Notes: generated by a model not told the origin, from the letters alone. Shown: positions 26,142 to 39,700, counted from the stretch's first letter. The stretch: DNA of 64,000 bases from Pohlia nutans (GCA_022496805.1 CM040104.1:5617650-5681649); one strand, 5' to 3'. Made by a program: numbers and translations.

Positions 26142-26702
26142 TTAACTCCTAAATGTCCCAGCATCCAGAAACTGGATCACGAATAGATTCAAAGCTTTGT
26201 AACTTTTTCATACAACTTTCATCCAAGTCACTTTTGTAAGCCTATTAAATTCTCTACCAATTAAAGTAAATCTCTTGTGATGGGGAGATGTTGATAATAC
26301 TGTAGAGGCTTCCAAATGCAAGTATGTCAAATTTTTTGGGTGGATTTTATGCTTGCAATGGGCCTCTAATGTACACCTCATGTTCATTTGACCCATGCTC
26401 ATATCTATTTTTGAGGCTAGCATCTGGGGAATCGTCTGATATGGGAACCACTTTTACGCGTCTCACATAGTGTGACTTATGTTTAACTCATTTTATTTGT
26501 GCTAGAAATTCTATTCTTAACACCATGTATATAGTTACAGCCATGGCGTTTATAACACCCTCTAATTTTTGTAATTTTCCAATGTTTTTTTCTTACCAAA
26601 AAGAAACATTTCTCAAAATTCACACTATTTTTGGAGGGGGTATCCATATCAGGTCATCACCTGTCTACTTGTGTTTAAAGGGTTGGTGCATTTAGGGATT
26701 AA
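26142..26702 (-). repeat. TTAA element, family 6 copy 1
   Basis: TTAACTCCTAAATGTCCCAG to GTGCATTTAGGGATTAA. It is interrupted by a CTGATATGGG element (26,428-26,660) and its right TTAA is shared with the next element. Its left 120 bases reappear inverted in 26,850-26,965. Confidence 0.7.
26428..26660. repeat. CTGATATGGG MITE copy 1 (nested)
   Basis: Left CTGATATGGGAACC, right GGTATCCATATCAG, with weaker inverted similarity extending outward (right flank GTCATCACC). The body (CTCACATAGTGTGACTTATG, ATTTCTCAAAA, CACTATTTTTGGAGG) is shared with three copies inside gene A. Confidence 0.7.
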
Positions 26703-26978
26703 CCCTTAAGCGTCCACACTACAATTATCTGGTCAAACCTCATCAATTCCTCAAATTTTAAAATATATATATTTTTTTCTGGTATTTTTCTCATATAAGT
26801 TATTGTTAAACCAATTTATCCTGATTTTTTCATAATCAATTAAATAAATAAATAAATAATAAGATTTCAAAAGTGACTTGGATGAAAGTCATCCGAGGTT
26901 GTATGAGAAAGTTGCAAGACTTTGAATCTATTCGTGATTCAGTTTCTGGAGTCTGGGATGTTTAGGGGTTAAGGGTTA
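26699..26978 (+). repeat. TTAA element, family 6 copy 2
   Basis: TTAACCCTTAAGCGTCCAC to GGATGTTTAGGGGTTAA, followed by a second GGGTTAA. The left TTAA is shared with the preceding element. The doubled right terminus suggests a partial repeated insertion or slippage at the end. Confidence 0.7.
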
Positions 26979-27013
26979 AGAATGTTATTACTGAGATACA
27001 AATGGAGTGAAAA

Positions 27014-27089
27014 GATGGATGGGGCAAAAGAAAAAGATGGATGAGGCAAAAGAAAAAGATGGATGGGGCAAAAGAAAAAGATGGATGAG
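27014..27089. repeat. 22-bp tandem repeat, about 3.5 copies
   Basis: The unit GATGGATGGGGCAAAAGAAAAA, with a G/A alternation at one position, runs head to tail. Confidence 0.8.
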
Positions 27090-27934
27090 GTGCCGTTGAG
27101 GGGCCTCTCAGTTCTGACAGAGCAGGTAGATCTACTCAAGCCTGGTCACGTTGGGTTCGTTTTGGCTCGTGTGGGGCAGCAAATGTCTGAGTCACCTGAT
27201 TATTATGCAGCCAAAAACCCATTACTGTACCATCACTTTATCAATTCTGTCGTCACGTACCAGTTGTGTACATTTGCGTTCTAGAATGTACGCTCTCAGT
27301 ACATAGAGGGTGGAATTGGGTGCCGGGTGGTAATGGGTATTTCTGCCACCTTTCCTAATCAGCACAATCAATTCATTCTCTTCTACAAGATTAACCTTTT
27401 TATTTTTATTTTTACTTTTACTTTTACTTTAAAAAAAATCTATGTGTGCATTCGTCTCTTAGCTTGGAAGAACACTACACTTCGAACTCCTTTTTTTTTA
27501 TCACACTCTCTTGTGTCACATTTTTATTTTTTATTTTTATCAAATTTAAAATTAGTTTCCATATCTTCAAACTACATCTACATGGAATATTGAATGTTGT
27601 GTACACATGTGGTTGGAGAATCTTCCACACGTCATGTACATTATTAATTGCCAAAGGCATGACAAAATAATTCGAAGTCCATCTTTGTAAGCATGGCTTA
27701 ACTTGTAGGAATCATATTTGCACATACTCTTTGAAGTGTTGTAAAAAGTGTCAAAGGGCCTTAAAAAAACAAAAACCCTCTTTCAATGAACACGGTTGTT
27801 TTCAAAAAAATAAAAATAAAATAAAATTGGCACAATCAATTGTTGAAGCAAAAGAGGGACATGGTCGTATTTGATAAAGTGGCACGTTTCAAAATGTCAA
27901 AATTGTGACTTGAATTATGAAAACCAAGACTTTC

Positions 27935-28075
27935 TAATATCCTTAAAGGACCCAAGGATTCATGATTTAAAAATGATAAATTCAATCAATCATATTGTGA
28001 AAACTATAATTTAGATGGGACCAAATTTTATACCAAATTTTAGAATCACTGAAGGACATTGCACTGAATCACTTT
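27935..28075. repeat. Family 4 fragment (empty site for element at 43,852)
   Basis: One end of a family 4 element, starting near CCTTAAAGGACCC. At 28,001-28,018 it reads AAACTATAATTTAGATGGG, the uninterrupted form of the site into which the element at 43,852-44,656 inserted. Confidence 0.65.
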
Positions 28076-28307
28076 TTCCAAATTGTCTTCAACAAATCAT
28101 CCAGATTTTACTGTTCTGCTAAGATCCCTGTGCAGTTCAACTCCAAGGCATTAGAACATTGCTAAAACTTTGAAAAACAGGAAAAAAATTCAAGGAGTTA
28201 CAGATAATTAATACCACTTATCCTATATTCATCAAAATGATCAAAAGAAGAACAAGAACAAATGTTGCAACCACGGTAAGGAATTGTTGCATGATGCATG
28301 ATTCTTA

Positions 28308-29484
28308 CTCCCTCTGTCCCACAAAAGACCTTGCTTTCAGTAAAATCCATGGATTAAGCATAATCCCGTGATTACAGAGGGAATATGTTGATTGTGATAC
28401 AAATCCATGGATTAGGTGAGTATAAAGGGAGTTTTTGGATTGCCAGAAAGTGTATACATGACTAACAATAATCTATTATCAACATGATCAAAATCGATGA
28501 TCAACATGATCAAAATTCATGGATTAAGTTGCCACCATTGTTTGCAATGCCCTGAAGCACTTGTCAAGCGCGCGCAAACCTTAACCCTTTAGTGCCTAGG
28601 GTACTGTAGCTCAGAGCCCTGGATTTCAGTAGATTTTTCCACTGTGGTTGAGACTACCAAAAATAGAATGAGTTAAATTAGAAAGTAACCGTACAATTCT
28701 ATTCTCAACTCGAGAGCACATATTTTATCAAAATTTGAGAATCATCCAATGGTGGGATCGGAAGATTATAGTATGTATTTGAACTGTATAATGCACGCTC
28801 AAAAACGAGATTTTGGGGGGTGTGTGACTTCAAAGTTAAATAGAATTTGAGGTAAATTTTCAAAAATAAAAGCAAAGAAGTTCAGCTATGCCCTATGTCA
28901 ACACCTCTCCGTTGCAATATTTCATATCAAAAATAGACTCACACATAATTATTGTGAGATTTATAAGTGAAAGTGACTTCTCCATGTACGGTTTAGGACA
29001 AAATTTTATACGTAGAAAATTGACAGGAGTGGGTACATTAGTCAAGATCGGATTACACACACTAATGGAAGATGAAGAAGAGAACACAATCCAAAAAAAT
29101 AAAACAAGATAACAAACTTCCAAACACAAGAAATACTACACAGTACATATGTTGTATTTGTAAGTATTTACTGTATTTTCAAGTATTTACAGTATTTTAG
29201 CGTTCTGTTGATAGGTATTTTGATAGTTGTACAATTCCAAATTGAAAATTTCTTTTTCTGGAAGGTGCGTAATGTATGTGGGCAAATCTGAACTTCAAAA
29301 CTGAAGTTCCAATTCTTCACGGATTCTCTGCTATTTGCATTTCGGACATTGTAGTGACCATAATGTGGTCAGCTAGGCACTAAAGGGTTAATTGCCGGCG
29401 CTGAATGAGTACAATTGAAAATCATGGTTTTATTTTGGCACAAAATTTAAATTGATATCATGGTCTTTTGTGGGACGGAGGGAG
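28308..29484. repeat. Stowaway-like MITE, TSD TA, carrying a nested TTAA element
   Basis: CTCCCTCTGTCCCACAAAAG at the left is matched by CTTTTGTGGGACGGAGGGAG at the right, and TA flanks both. Removing the nested family 5 element (28,581-29,391) leaves about 365 bases. A paralogous sequence near 42,935 reads continuously across the site (GATTCTTACAACTTA), supporting the TA duplication. Confidence 0.8.
28581..29391 (+). repeat. TTAA element, family 5 copy 3
   Basis: TTAACCCTTTAGTGCCTAGG to AGGCACTAAAGGGTTAA: well-preserved inverted ends, 811 bases, inserted inside the Stowaway-like element. Confidence 0.8.
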
Positions 29485-29490
29485 TACAAC

Positions 29491-30085
29491 TTAACCCCTA
29501 AATGCCTACAGCCCCTCTCCAAATTAGGAGAATTGCAAAGATGCATTATAAAATGCAACTAAGAGGGGATATTTTGAATTTGATGTATGAATAAAAGTTG
29601 TACATTACGAATTTTAGATTCTATCCATGCGGTTAGTTCTATGATTGCTATCACTAATATTTTGTATAACATTTGAAACTCAAAATTCAAAATTCTTTAG
29701 TATTTCGATTACAAATAAGATATTGACAATCTGTGAATGAACTTTTTTGTCATTGGTTTAAATGTAATACTCTAAGTGTTATTAGTAGTGATTTTTGGAG
29801 ATTTTTTGGTTGCTTAATTTTATGAGTTGACTTTTTCAAGAGCACTTTTGATTTGTTTTGAAGTAAGATCTTAAATTTTTTTTGGGTGAATCACTGCAAA
29901 ATGAAATGAGGCATAAAAATTTCACAAATCATCCCCTTTCTAATCAGTTCCCACACGCATGAAGCTAACTTCCCATAAAATCTATAGTAAAAATCCACAT
30001 TGCAAAAAGTGCATGACGGATGAGAAAACATGGATGACATCTGTACATTGTTCAAAAAATGGAAGCTTCGGCAGTTAAGGGTTAA
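29491..30085 (+). repeat. TTAA element, family 1 copy g
   Basis: TTAACCCCTAAATGCC to TCGGCAGTTAAGGGTTAA. It lies a few bases right of the Stowaway-like element. The paralogous sequence near 42,927 lacks it (CAACTTAGGCATGTT). Confidence 0.8.
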
Positions 30086-30095
30086 GGTATGTTCA

Positions 30096-30587
30096 CACTG
30101 GGTGTTAAGAATGGTGTTAGCAAGGGTCTTAGGGCCGCTTTACATTGTGGTGGAGAAGTCCACCGATCATAAATTCTAGGGAAATTCTAAAATATGATTG
30201 GCCGAGAGTGACACTTTTGTTCGGTGGTGGTTTATACTTTGGTAAAGAGTCCTCCGGTGGAGAACTTTGTACATGGATGAAAAAATGATATGGTTGTCAA
30301 TGTGGCGACACTTTTTGGAAAGGGAGTTCTCCGGAGGTGAAGTTTCTTGGGCAACCTCAAAGCCTTAGACAAGAAACTTGACCTCCAAAGAACTCCAACT
30401 TCAAGGCATTTTTTTAATTGTCTTTTCATCTTCTCTGGCATACCATCCCTAACATCAAATAACCATGTCTTGGGCTGAAATTCTTGACTGACCGGTGCAC
30501 GTCTCCATCGTAGTGTAAAGCGGCCTTTAGGGACAACTCAAGTACATAAATCCACTTTGCTAATACCAGTTCTAATACCAAGTGTTT
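30096..30587. repeat. Two nested TIR elements
   Basis: The outer arms CACTGGGTGTTAAGAATGG and CCAGTTCTAATACCAAGTG are inverted copies. The inner element at about 30,118-30,530 has GGCCGCTTTACATTG and GTAGTGTAAAGCGGCC ends. The interior is non-coding. A similar GTGTAAAG-type end occurs in the element at 53,475-53,790. Confidence 0.6.
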
Positions 30588-30589
30588 TG

Positions 30590-31625
30590 AATTTGTTTCT
30601 TCAGTCTAAAGGATACCAGGTTGTTGTAGATGACTTGTAAAATATAAATATTTGCATTTCCTTGACTAAAATTGCGTTACTCCCATCTAGTTTCTGAATT
30701 TTTAACCCTTAACCCTTAAGCATCCACAATACTATTACCCGGTCAAACCTCATCAATTCCTCACATTTAAAACTATATTATATTCTTGTGGTATTTCTCT
30801 CTTATAAGATATTGTTAAACCGATTTACCCTAAATTTGATCATAATTATTTAAATGCAAATAAATTTAAACAATTTTTCAAAGTTTCTTCTTGTAAAAAT
30901 CTTAGTAATCACAAAAACGCTTTGAAAAGAATGAAATTTTTAAAGAAAATGTAAATAATAGTGATGAACAACAAGGCATGCTTCTTGAGCTTACATATAA
31001 AGAAATTTGATAGAAAAAGTTTTTCTGTAGTGTATATTGGAATTTTAGGGTTTTGAGCTTTAAAATGCTGTAAAAAACACAATTTTAACAATTTTGAAGA
31101 ATGGTAAATTGGACTAGAAAGTAGAAGATAGCTCCCACACTTTCTTAGTTGGGAATTTTTCATTTGAAATTAAGAACTAGGTGGAAATCAACGTTTGACT
31201 GAAAAGTGACCAAACATGGCCCCACGGGATTCCTTGCACGCATAGGGGTCAAAAAGACCTTGGGGTCCCTCTCTACAACCCATATTTAGTCTTATAATTG
31301 TTCGATTGTGATTTAATATATGAATTGTGATATATTGTTATATACATATTATCATGATTATTAATTTTACTTTGTACCAAAAAGTGTTTGGTCATTGTTA
31401 TTTTGATGAAATACCACCGAATATAGAATATAGTATATGGCCGCAAAGGGCTTTTGGACCGTTCGTGGGTTAAAAGTGTGTTTGCAATTTGACAAATTGT
31501 TGGTACACTGCAATACAGGTTGGGTGTACACTGTTGGTTCATTTTAATGCTATGGGGATTATTCTTTGATTCTTGGATGCATACTCTCATTTGTACCTTT
31601 TACACTACAAGCAATATGCACATGT
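30590..31625. repeat. Inverted copy of 43,027-43,370, split by a TTAA element
   Basis: 30,590-30,701 and 31,474-31,625 match 43,350-43,180 and 43,170-43,027 in reverse complement, sharing for example CAACAACCTGGT, GTCAAGGAAATGCA and CCCCATAGCATTAAAATG. The intervening 30,702-31,473 is a TTAA element absent from the other copy. Confidence 0.7.
30702..31473 (+). repeat. TTAA element, family 6-like
   Basis: Starts TTAACCCTTAACCCTTAAGC, a doubled terminus, and ends CGTTCGTGGGTTAA. The body shares GTCAAACCTCATCAATTCCTC with 26,699. Absent from the paralogous locus near 43,170. Confidence 0.65.
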
Positions 31626-31679
31626 GTTGGTAGTGTTCTAAAAAGCTCTTGCCGAGGACGTTTGTGAGACTCATTCAAT

Positions 31680-32088
31680 TAAGGTAGAGGTGCCAGAAAC
31701 CGTGCGAATTTCAGGTTTGCTTACTTAGGACAATGGTGGAAAAAGTTTAGAATTTTTTGATGGTTTGCAAAGTTAGTGCAAATCCATCCCAAAAAAAAAC
31801 ACATTTTTTGAGTAAGTCTATAATTTCCTGTGAATTTCTGAGTGTGGAGTCATAGAGTGGCCATTAACCGTTCATAGGGTCCTGGTTTTCATGAGAGGTT
31901 GGATTCTGAAAATAAAGCGCTTCTGCACCAATAAGAAGCCCTCAATTTTTCCAGGCATGGACGGAATTAGAGCACTCTTGTACACTTTCTGAAACCAGGC
32001 TGGGTAAGTTTCTGGGACCTAGCCCTCAAGCCTACTGCTCGGTTTCAGGACCCGCTCGGTTTTTTGCACCTCTACCTTAGGGTGCTCT
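31680..32088. repeat. TIR element, AAGGTAGAGGTGC ends
   Basis: AAGGTAGAGGTGCCAGAAACC at the left is matched inversely by GGTTTTTTGCACCTCTACCTT at the right. About 405 bases, non-coding. Confidence 0.6.
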
Positions 32089-32227
32089 CAATGCTAGACT
32101 TCTAGGCCTTGATCTCATATACAAATACGGACCAACTATATCTACTTTCTATAGAAAATGTCATACTTTTGAGTTTTAATTTTTTAAGAGAATTTTGTAT
32201 TTTTTTTTTTCCATGTTTAGTGAAGAA

Positions 32228-32432
32228 GGGTGAACAATGTTCCACATAACATCCTTAAGTTGTCTTGACTTAGTCCAATTTTTCTAGACCTTATTCTACT
32301 AAAAAAAATCTTGAATTGAAGGTTTACAGTGTTGTTGTAAAGGCACCATTTCTATTGTTGAAGAATGATGCCTCTACCATTAAAAAAGGACCAAGTCAAG
32401 GTAGCTCAAGAATGTTATGCACCATTCTTTAA
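32228..32432. repeat. TIR element / hairpin
   Basis: GAACAATGTTCCACATAACA and the following CTTGACTTAGTCC are inverted as GGACCAAGTCAAGG and TGTTATGCACCATTCTT. About 205 bases. Confidence 0.6.
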
Positions 32433-33419
32433 CCAATTAACATCTCTCGGCCTCCCTATATACTACCACAAAATATATTTGCATGTATCATCCATCTCAT
32501 GTATTAAAATATGATGAAGTACTCAAATACATTGTATACTCAAGCCGAGTTCAAGAGTGTACTCAAATACATCTATGTAGTGAAATATGGCTGAAATCAC
32601 ATGCTTATACACAAAAATACATGCAGAATGACATAACCATAGTGGAACTTCATGTCGTTTCTAGAAACCACAAAAAACTTACGTGTTTTCATGGAACAAG
32701 AGTGTTGAAAAAAAAGGGAACATGGGTGTGATAAGACAACATGACAAGGGGGAGGGATATGAAGTGAAGTGAAAGGAAATAGAAAGGAAGAACAACCCTT
32801 CTCTTTGAATAGGCACTCTTTGAACAAAACTATAGTAGTGGACATGAAATGCCACCGCCACTTCGAGTCCTTCGAATCTCTATTAAAAAAATGTGAAAAT
32901 GTGAAAAGTTCAATGCAATGGAAGAATGTTGACATTTTATGTTGAGTAGAATTGTGACATATGGTTATAGAGATAGTCTAAGATTGTGACATAGGGTTTT
33001 AAATCAGTGAAAGAATGATGTGAGATTTCTATTTGGAGGTAATGACTCTTCTTTTTCAGAGTTTTGTTAGTGGAAGTGCAAACTCAGGGTTTATTTAGTG
33101 TTCGTCTGTATATTAGTTTGAGGAATGTTAAACCCCAGATGTTCGTTGGCCTCTTTATTGGTTTTTTCTGATTTGGTCATTAATTAGGTTAAGGCTTCAG
33201 TTGGCCTTACATGGCGATTTCAAAGTGCCAAAATTGTGATGTTCAAGTGCGTAGAAATGCAAAAACTAAGACCAATATGGATTTGAGGCTTTTGGCGGGC
33301 AACTGACATTGCACCAATTTCACTGAAATCTGCCATTTCAAGGAATATGAGGTTAGTGGTAAACATGTGAGTATGATTTCTGCAACGATAACGGTAGTTG
33401 TAGAGAATTTCACATGATA

Positions 33420-33650
33420 TTCTTAGGTCGGACTGGCATTGACCTCAAGTTTTATTTTAACAGTTTTGAGTAGGTCCTCTGTGGGCTTCTTTTCGTTCAA
33501 ACTTATTTATTTTTTGATCAACACATGCAATGCTTTTCACTAATTCCGGTGATGTAAAAACTGGTCTCATCTGAATTATATTTTTCACAATATGATCAAT
33601 TGAATTTGTCATTTTAAAACCATGAATCTTTGGTCCTTTAGGGTTCAACT
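33420..33650. repeat. Family 4 TTAA-element fragment
   Basis: Shares TTTGAGTAGGTCC, ACACATGCAATG and AATCTTTGGTCCTTTAGGG with family 4, but both TTAA termini are eroded. Confidence 0.6.
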
Positions 33651-33732
33651 TAAGGCTGCTTGTTGAGTGTTTCTTTTCTTTTTCTTTTGAGGATTAATTT
33701 ACTTACAATGTTTTGTGAGAGATTAATAGATC

Positions 33733-36700
33733 ATGATGGCCAAGGGGAGCAACAAGGTGCAAGAACCAGAAAAGATTGTAAAAAAGAAGCCACGTTTGAA
33801 GAAGGATGGAACTCACAATCCACCGGCGCAGGACAAGGTGAAGAAGAAGACCAGCCCTAAGAAGAGCTACGTCCACAACCCACTTGACAGGATCCGGCAT
33901 ACAGAACCACAAAAAGGTTTACAACAAAAAACATTCACCATTCTTTGAAAACACTATATCATAGACATGCTAATAACCGTACACTGCCAATCACTGTGCA
34001 CTTCAATGCAAATAAAACGATCAACAAGGTGCATGGTAATGTGCCAAAGGTGTACAGTAATTTGCGTATCTACAATAATGTCACACTCGAGGTTATTTTA
34101 TCAATATTTAGGGTGTGTGTCCATATGACTGCTCATGCACCACTAAAATCAATTAAGAGCAGCAATAGGAATCAGCAATGAAACTCCATGTTCTTATGAC
34201 TGCTCACTAAAATCAATAACAGGAACAATGAAATTAAACACCTTTTTTGACCCATGTGTAGAAGGAGACAATTTAATAACACTTTGTTGAATAAAAGTAG
34301 AAGTTAATTTGTGATTGTGGTGAATTTATTTTCTGAAATTGTAAAATAAAAATATGAAATAGGGGCATTGTAACAGTAATAGGGACGGCTATTGAGTGTT
34401 TCATCATTCTTCACACTACAAGCAAACCCGTCGCTCTTCACTGATTGAAATCAAGGAAACCCTTGTCCTATGAGACCAAAAGCACTCACCAACTCTGGAA
34501 TGACTCAAAATAGCAGTGTGAAGCGACCAGTTTCCTTGTAGTGTCACTTATTGAGTACCGTATTCATGCATTCATGGGCAAATTGATCTGCAATGGATGA
34601 TATATTCATAAGTCCTTGTGTGAAAGTTCAGAGAGGAATGTGGCTCAGCAGATTAAAAAGCAGCCGGTTTGGAATTCCCCTCGGACAGCCTTTACACATG
34701 TTTCCCAGGTTAGCACCATCTGAACCACATGTTTGAGTTCATCATATGGAGACTGTTTTGTTTTTTTAATTTTTTAATTTTTTTTTAGACATGCTAATAA
34801 CTGTACTCTGCCAATCACTGTGCACTTCAATGCAAATAAAACGATCAACAAGGTGCACGTACGGTACTGTGCCAAAGATGCACGGTGATTGGTATGTCTA
34901 CAATATATCTATTTTTGAACCAACACATGCAATGTTCTTCATGGCTTCATGAATTATATTTTTCACAGTATGATCAATTGAAATGGTCATTTTCAAACCT
35001 TGGGGTTAAATTGTACTCCATGAAACTCCAGTTACAAAAAGAGTCTTGACGTTTGGACATTGAAGTAGAAGAGTGCTAGTACACTACAACAGATCCCGGC
35101 CGCTTACACCAGCCATTATCACTGAAAACCGGCGTATGTTACCAAAGTGGACTGGAATCTGTTGTAGTGGTAGAATTCAATTACAAGTTGCACATGTGTC
35201 ACTGCATTTGTTAGGGTCTGGGTTAAATCAGTCTAGAAAAAGGAGTGCAATGTTACAGGAGAAGTAAATATTATCATCATTCCCACAATAAAATAAATTA
35301 CACGTAATTGTGCAGGCCAGTAAGAGAGAGCAAGCACAGGTCGGCCAGATAAAATCACCTCGGTACATTTCCAGTTCTGGCAATAAAAGCTCTGATTAAG
35401 TGGTTTTTCTACTGCTATTGAATCTTCTTTTCATGCACTTAGAGCATGCACACTCTTCTCCCTTCAATTCACCGCACTGCAATATAATCACATCCAAGAT
35501 TTGGTGTCACAAGCTATCGTCTCCACACCCTTTTAGAACTCCATATAATCACCCCCTATATAGTGCGTGAATCAATCACAATCACAATATATGGGTAATC
35601 ATTATTGTCCATCAATCAATGATACTAAGCCCTTTCTTGAATTAGCTATAGAGGGACTATAGAGTTATCACTATATCTTGTATCACTCTCATTTTCAGCA
35701 TCGTATAATTTCATCCAGTTTTTAGAGTCAAGGGCTCATGTAGGCGTAGGGTGTGCATGCTCTTATAGACAGTTGATATACCTCAGTGGTTGGGATGGTG
35801 GGGAAGTTCTCCAGCACTGGAAAGAAGGAAGGAATGTGAGGGAAAAGTCGTCAAAAGGGTGAACTCAAAAGCTCCAAACTTGGTGCCATTGAAGCCAAGC
35901 TTGCGCAGCATCACCATGCCCTTGCCCTTGCAACAAGGGCTTGATATGGGTACCACTTTCACGCGTCTCACATAGTGTGACTTATGTCTAACTCATTTGA
36001 TGTGTGCTAGAAATTCCGTCTATAACACCATGTGTATAGTTGCAGCCATGGTGTCTATAACACCCTCTAATTTTTGTAATTTTTCAATGTTTTTTTCTTA
36101 CCAAAAAGATATTTCTCAAAAATCACACTATTTTTGGAGGGTGTACCCATATCAGGTCATCACCCACAAGCGAGGGTGACGACGACGAAGATGTCACGAG
36201 CACAGGCTCTTCTGGTGGAGATGGCCCAGAATTTGCGGTTCGACGTCCCGCAAGCTCGTCTACAACATGGGGGGCTTTTTGCCCTTGCAACTGAGCTCAA
36301 AATCTTGCCAGAAGGGAGTGTGGGCAACCAGAGTTTTGGTGATATTACGGAAGAGACTGCCCCTCAAAGTGTCGGTGAAAGCAAGGAAGAGGAGGTCTTG
36401 CAGGAAGAAGATGTGACTCAATTTGTGTTCACAGAAGTGAGTGAATCCACCGAGCCGAGGTTCATCACACCAAAGTTAAACACCCACCAGTTCAATCCCC
36501 TTTCTGCACTTGCATTTATTTTGGTGTCTGAAACTATTGATTACTTTCTTTGAAACCATGATCGCCATATTTGTTTAATTGGGAATATCTGCCATATTGG
36601 GGCTCTTTGAAATCTACAACTGGCATAGAGTCAGTGGGAAATTCTATACCAATTGTAGATTTTAAAGAGTCCCAATATGGCAGAAATTCCTAAATACACT

Positions 36701-39700
36701 AATATGGTGATCATGGTCATAACATTCTTGAACAGTGTTGCAAAGGTCCTTTCATGTATTCTTTGTTAAACTCGCTAAATTTAGCTTTTTAATTGTTTCC
36801 CAATTTAAACAAATAAAAAAAATATTTGGAGAAAAAATTGAAGTGATTTTAACCCAAGTTTACATCTCTTAGAAACTTGATGGATAGTGTAGGGTATCCT
36901 ATGCAATGATGAGCAAGAGCCAAGAATTCCTGATATTTTGTCGGATTTTTTGTAAAATTTAGAATTATTTTTTACAGCCTATTGACAACTTATCAGAGTT
37001 CTGTAGGTAATAATAGGTTCTTACTATTATCATCATCACCACTAGATCATTTAAGTGTCCTTGTTCATATCCACTAGCATGGGTATGTACACTAACATTG
37101 TCAAAACTTCTTACTACCCGCACAACATTACTAGCCAAGGCGAGGCCTATGTTGCTCATTGGAGCTAAGGATAAAAAATAAAAATAAACCATTTGATGAA
37201 CATGGCTTGAATTTAAGTTTCAATGAACAAAAAGGAATGGCCGAACTACAAGTTTTCTTGGGATGAGTCAAGAGGATATTGTGGGTCTATATTCTTGGGA
37301 TTGGAAGGGATCCTTGTAACGTTGTTCAAGAATGTTAATGGTGGTACATATACACAATAGAAATGGCAGATGAAAGTATTAATTGATATGTAAGTAGACA
37401 TGCCAATGACCGCACAATTTCATCGCAAAATTCCAATAGAAATGTAAAGTATTGCCCAATCACCGTATGCCGTGTGGTGAAGGGTTCCAAGTAAATTTCA
37501 TTAAAAATCATACCCAATGTGTTTGACGTGCAATAAAAGTTATTGTACAAAACATTTTTGAGTGTGGTTTTTTTAAGGTGAATCCCAACTTGACATACCA
37601 CAATCTTTCAAAATTTGATAGCAATTTTTAGTTAGAAGTGGTTACCTGCTAAATTACGTGACTGACATTGGTTTTGCAGAGAAATGGCGTTGTTTGAGGA
37701 TTGGAGGCCTCGAGCACTCAAGCTTGATGTTAATGCTCTTTCTCTCTCTCTCTCCTTTCCTTGGGTGTAACAGGGTAGTTGTTATTGCTCACAACTATTC
37801 TAGTGCTCCTATTTCATATAAAAACAAGCGGCTAGTCACGTAGTCTCTACCTTATTATATACCCCAGATTTACTTTTACGGCTTGTTTTTACTGATCATT
37901 CATATAACTCCTGAAAACAAAGTGTTTTCATAGTCTCTCCCTTTGTGGGGCAGAGACAATAAGCTTTTTCACCAAAATCACAAACAAATAGCAAGTAAAC
38001 TTCTACTTTTATTCAACCAGGTATTATTTTTACAAGTGCATGTAATCTAAAATTGTCTCCTTTTGCAGATAGGTCAAAAGGGATGTTTGATTTCATTGTT
38101 CCTGATATTGCTCATAATTGATTTTGATGAGAGTTTCATTGCTGATTCCTATTACTACTCTTAATTGATTTTGGTGTGCATGAGAAGTCATAGGAACACC
38201 CACCCAGTTTCTGAAAATTTGTTGTCGTTTTAGAAGACTGTTGCTGATTTCAATATTGAAAATGTAAGCTTTATGAATTTCAGAGCATTTGTGCTGAAAC
38301 ATGACGTGTTAAGTGTTCAGAAACCTCCCAGTATAGATCGGAACCACTGGCTCGCCGTTGAGATCGAAAAGCAGCAGGATCGCCGACTCGCTCAAAAACT
38401 AGGTGACAAGCATTTCCAAATTTTTATTTATTTATTTATTTATTTTCTCCCATCAGTATTACATACTCCCTTTGTTCCGATATAAGAAGCACCTTCAATA
38501 ATTCAGCACAGTGTTACCAACACTGTGCTGAATTCCCGGAGGTGCTTCTTATTTTGGAACAGAGGGAGTACATAACATTCTTTATGTATTGAAGCACTGC
38601 ACCTTGTTCTTTTACAAATGGTAAGATACACTCAATCCTCTCTAATGACACACCACAATAACACATTTCCTCTTATATACCTTGAAAATTTGTCATGTTG
38701 TGTACACATTCAATTGGACAACTTCCACATGTCAAGTTGTGAATATATGTGCGTTTCTTTAGAAGCCTAGAAGCAATGTCATTCTACTAGACGATTGACA
38801 AAGTTGGTTCTATGAGCATCAATGAATACATAATATTCTTTCAACCTTCCTCTTGTTTTATCTTTATATAAAGAATGGGCATCATGGATATCCAAGATTC
38901 AGGACATCATGGGTAGTTCCAAAGTCTTCTTTCCCACATTGCTTCAAAGGACTAGGTAATTCAAAAGCAGGCATAACTGCAAGTTAGGACCTACCAAGCC
39001 ACGACAGTGGCGAGGGAGGTACTCGCCTATGATTGTCTCCCATAGTCTTGCCTATTTTTGAATTACCGGACATAATCTCAATGCAAGACACTTCGAGCCA
39101 TTGGATCTCAAGATCAATGCGATAGTTGAATAAAAAAGGAAAGAAAAAATGAAATTGAGCATGCACGTAGAGTCCAAACAATGAGTCAGGCTTGCTTCTT
39201 GGTGAAGATTTAATGCTACCTGCTAACAATTTAATGCTCTCTAGCATTATTAGTTCTAATTTTTCTCCTCTAGTCTAATAGTATCCTGACACAATGGCAG
39301 AAGAGGCTACATTGAGATTATGATGCAATCTCAAATGACACGAGAGGTTTAATTCTAGATTTATTTAGCTCAACTTGTGAGTGGCACCATAATCTTGAGT
39401 GTTAGTTAAAGTTTGCATGTTGGCTTGCTATCTTGTCATGAGTAACATAAAAAAGAACCGATGAAAAGTATGTGGGAATGAAAGAATGTTGAAGTTTAGA
39501 AAGCTAGCAAATCTTGGGCCAATCATGTGAGAATGTTTACAAATTTTGGTTCTGAACGCCATATTCGTTTAATTGGGAATTTCCGTCATATTGGAACTCT
39601 TTAAAATCTACAAAATGTATAGATTTTCCCACTGAATGTATGCCAGTTGTAGATTTCAAAGAGTCCCAATATGACGGAAATTCCCAATTAAATGAATATA

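Noticed and set aside
30702..30712. Telomere-like CCCTTAA repeat
   Set aside because: Only two units, located exactly at a transposon end; the plant telomere unit is CCCTAAA.
31273..31590. 105-codon minus-strand frame whose protein recurs at 43,038-43,262
   Set aside because: The similarity follows the DNA repeat, the frames diverge at its edges, and there are no splice or start contexts; it is repeat-derived.
37676..37770. Possible extra exon of gene A (frame beginning ALFEDWRPRALKL)
   Set aside because: It follows a good acceptor, but no donor gives a phase that joins exon 3 without a stop, whereas exon 2 joins exon 3 directly.
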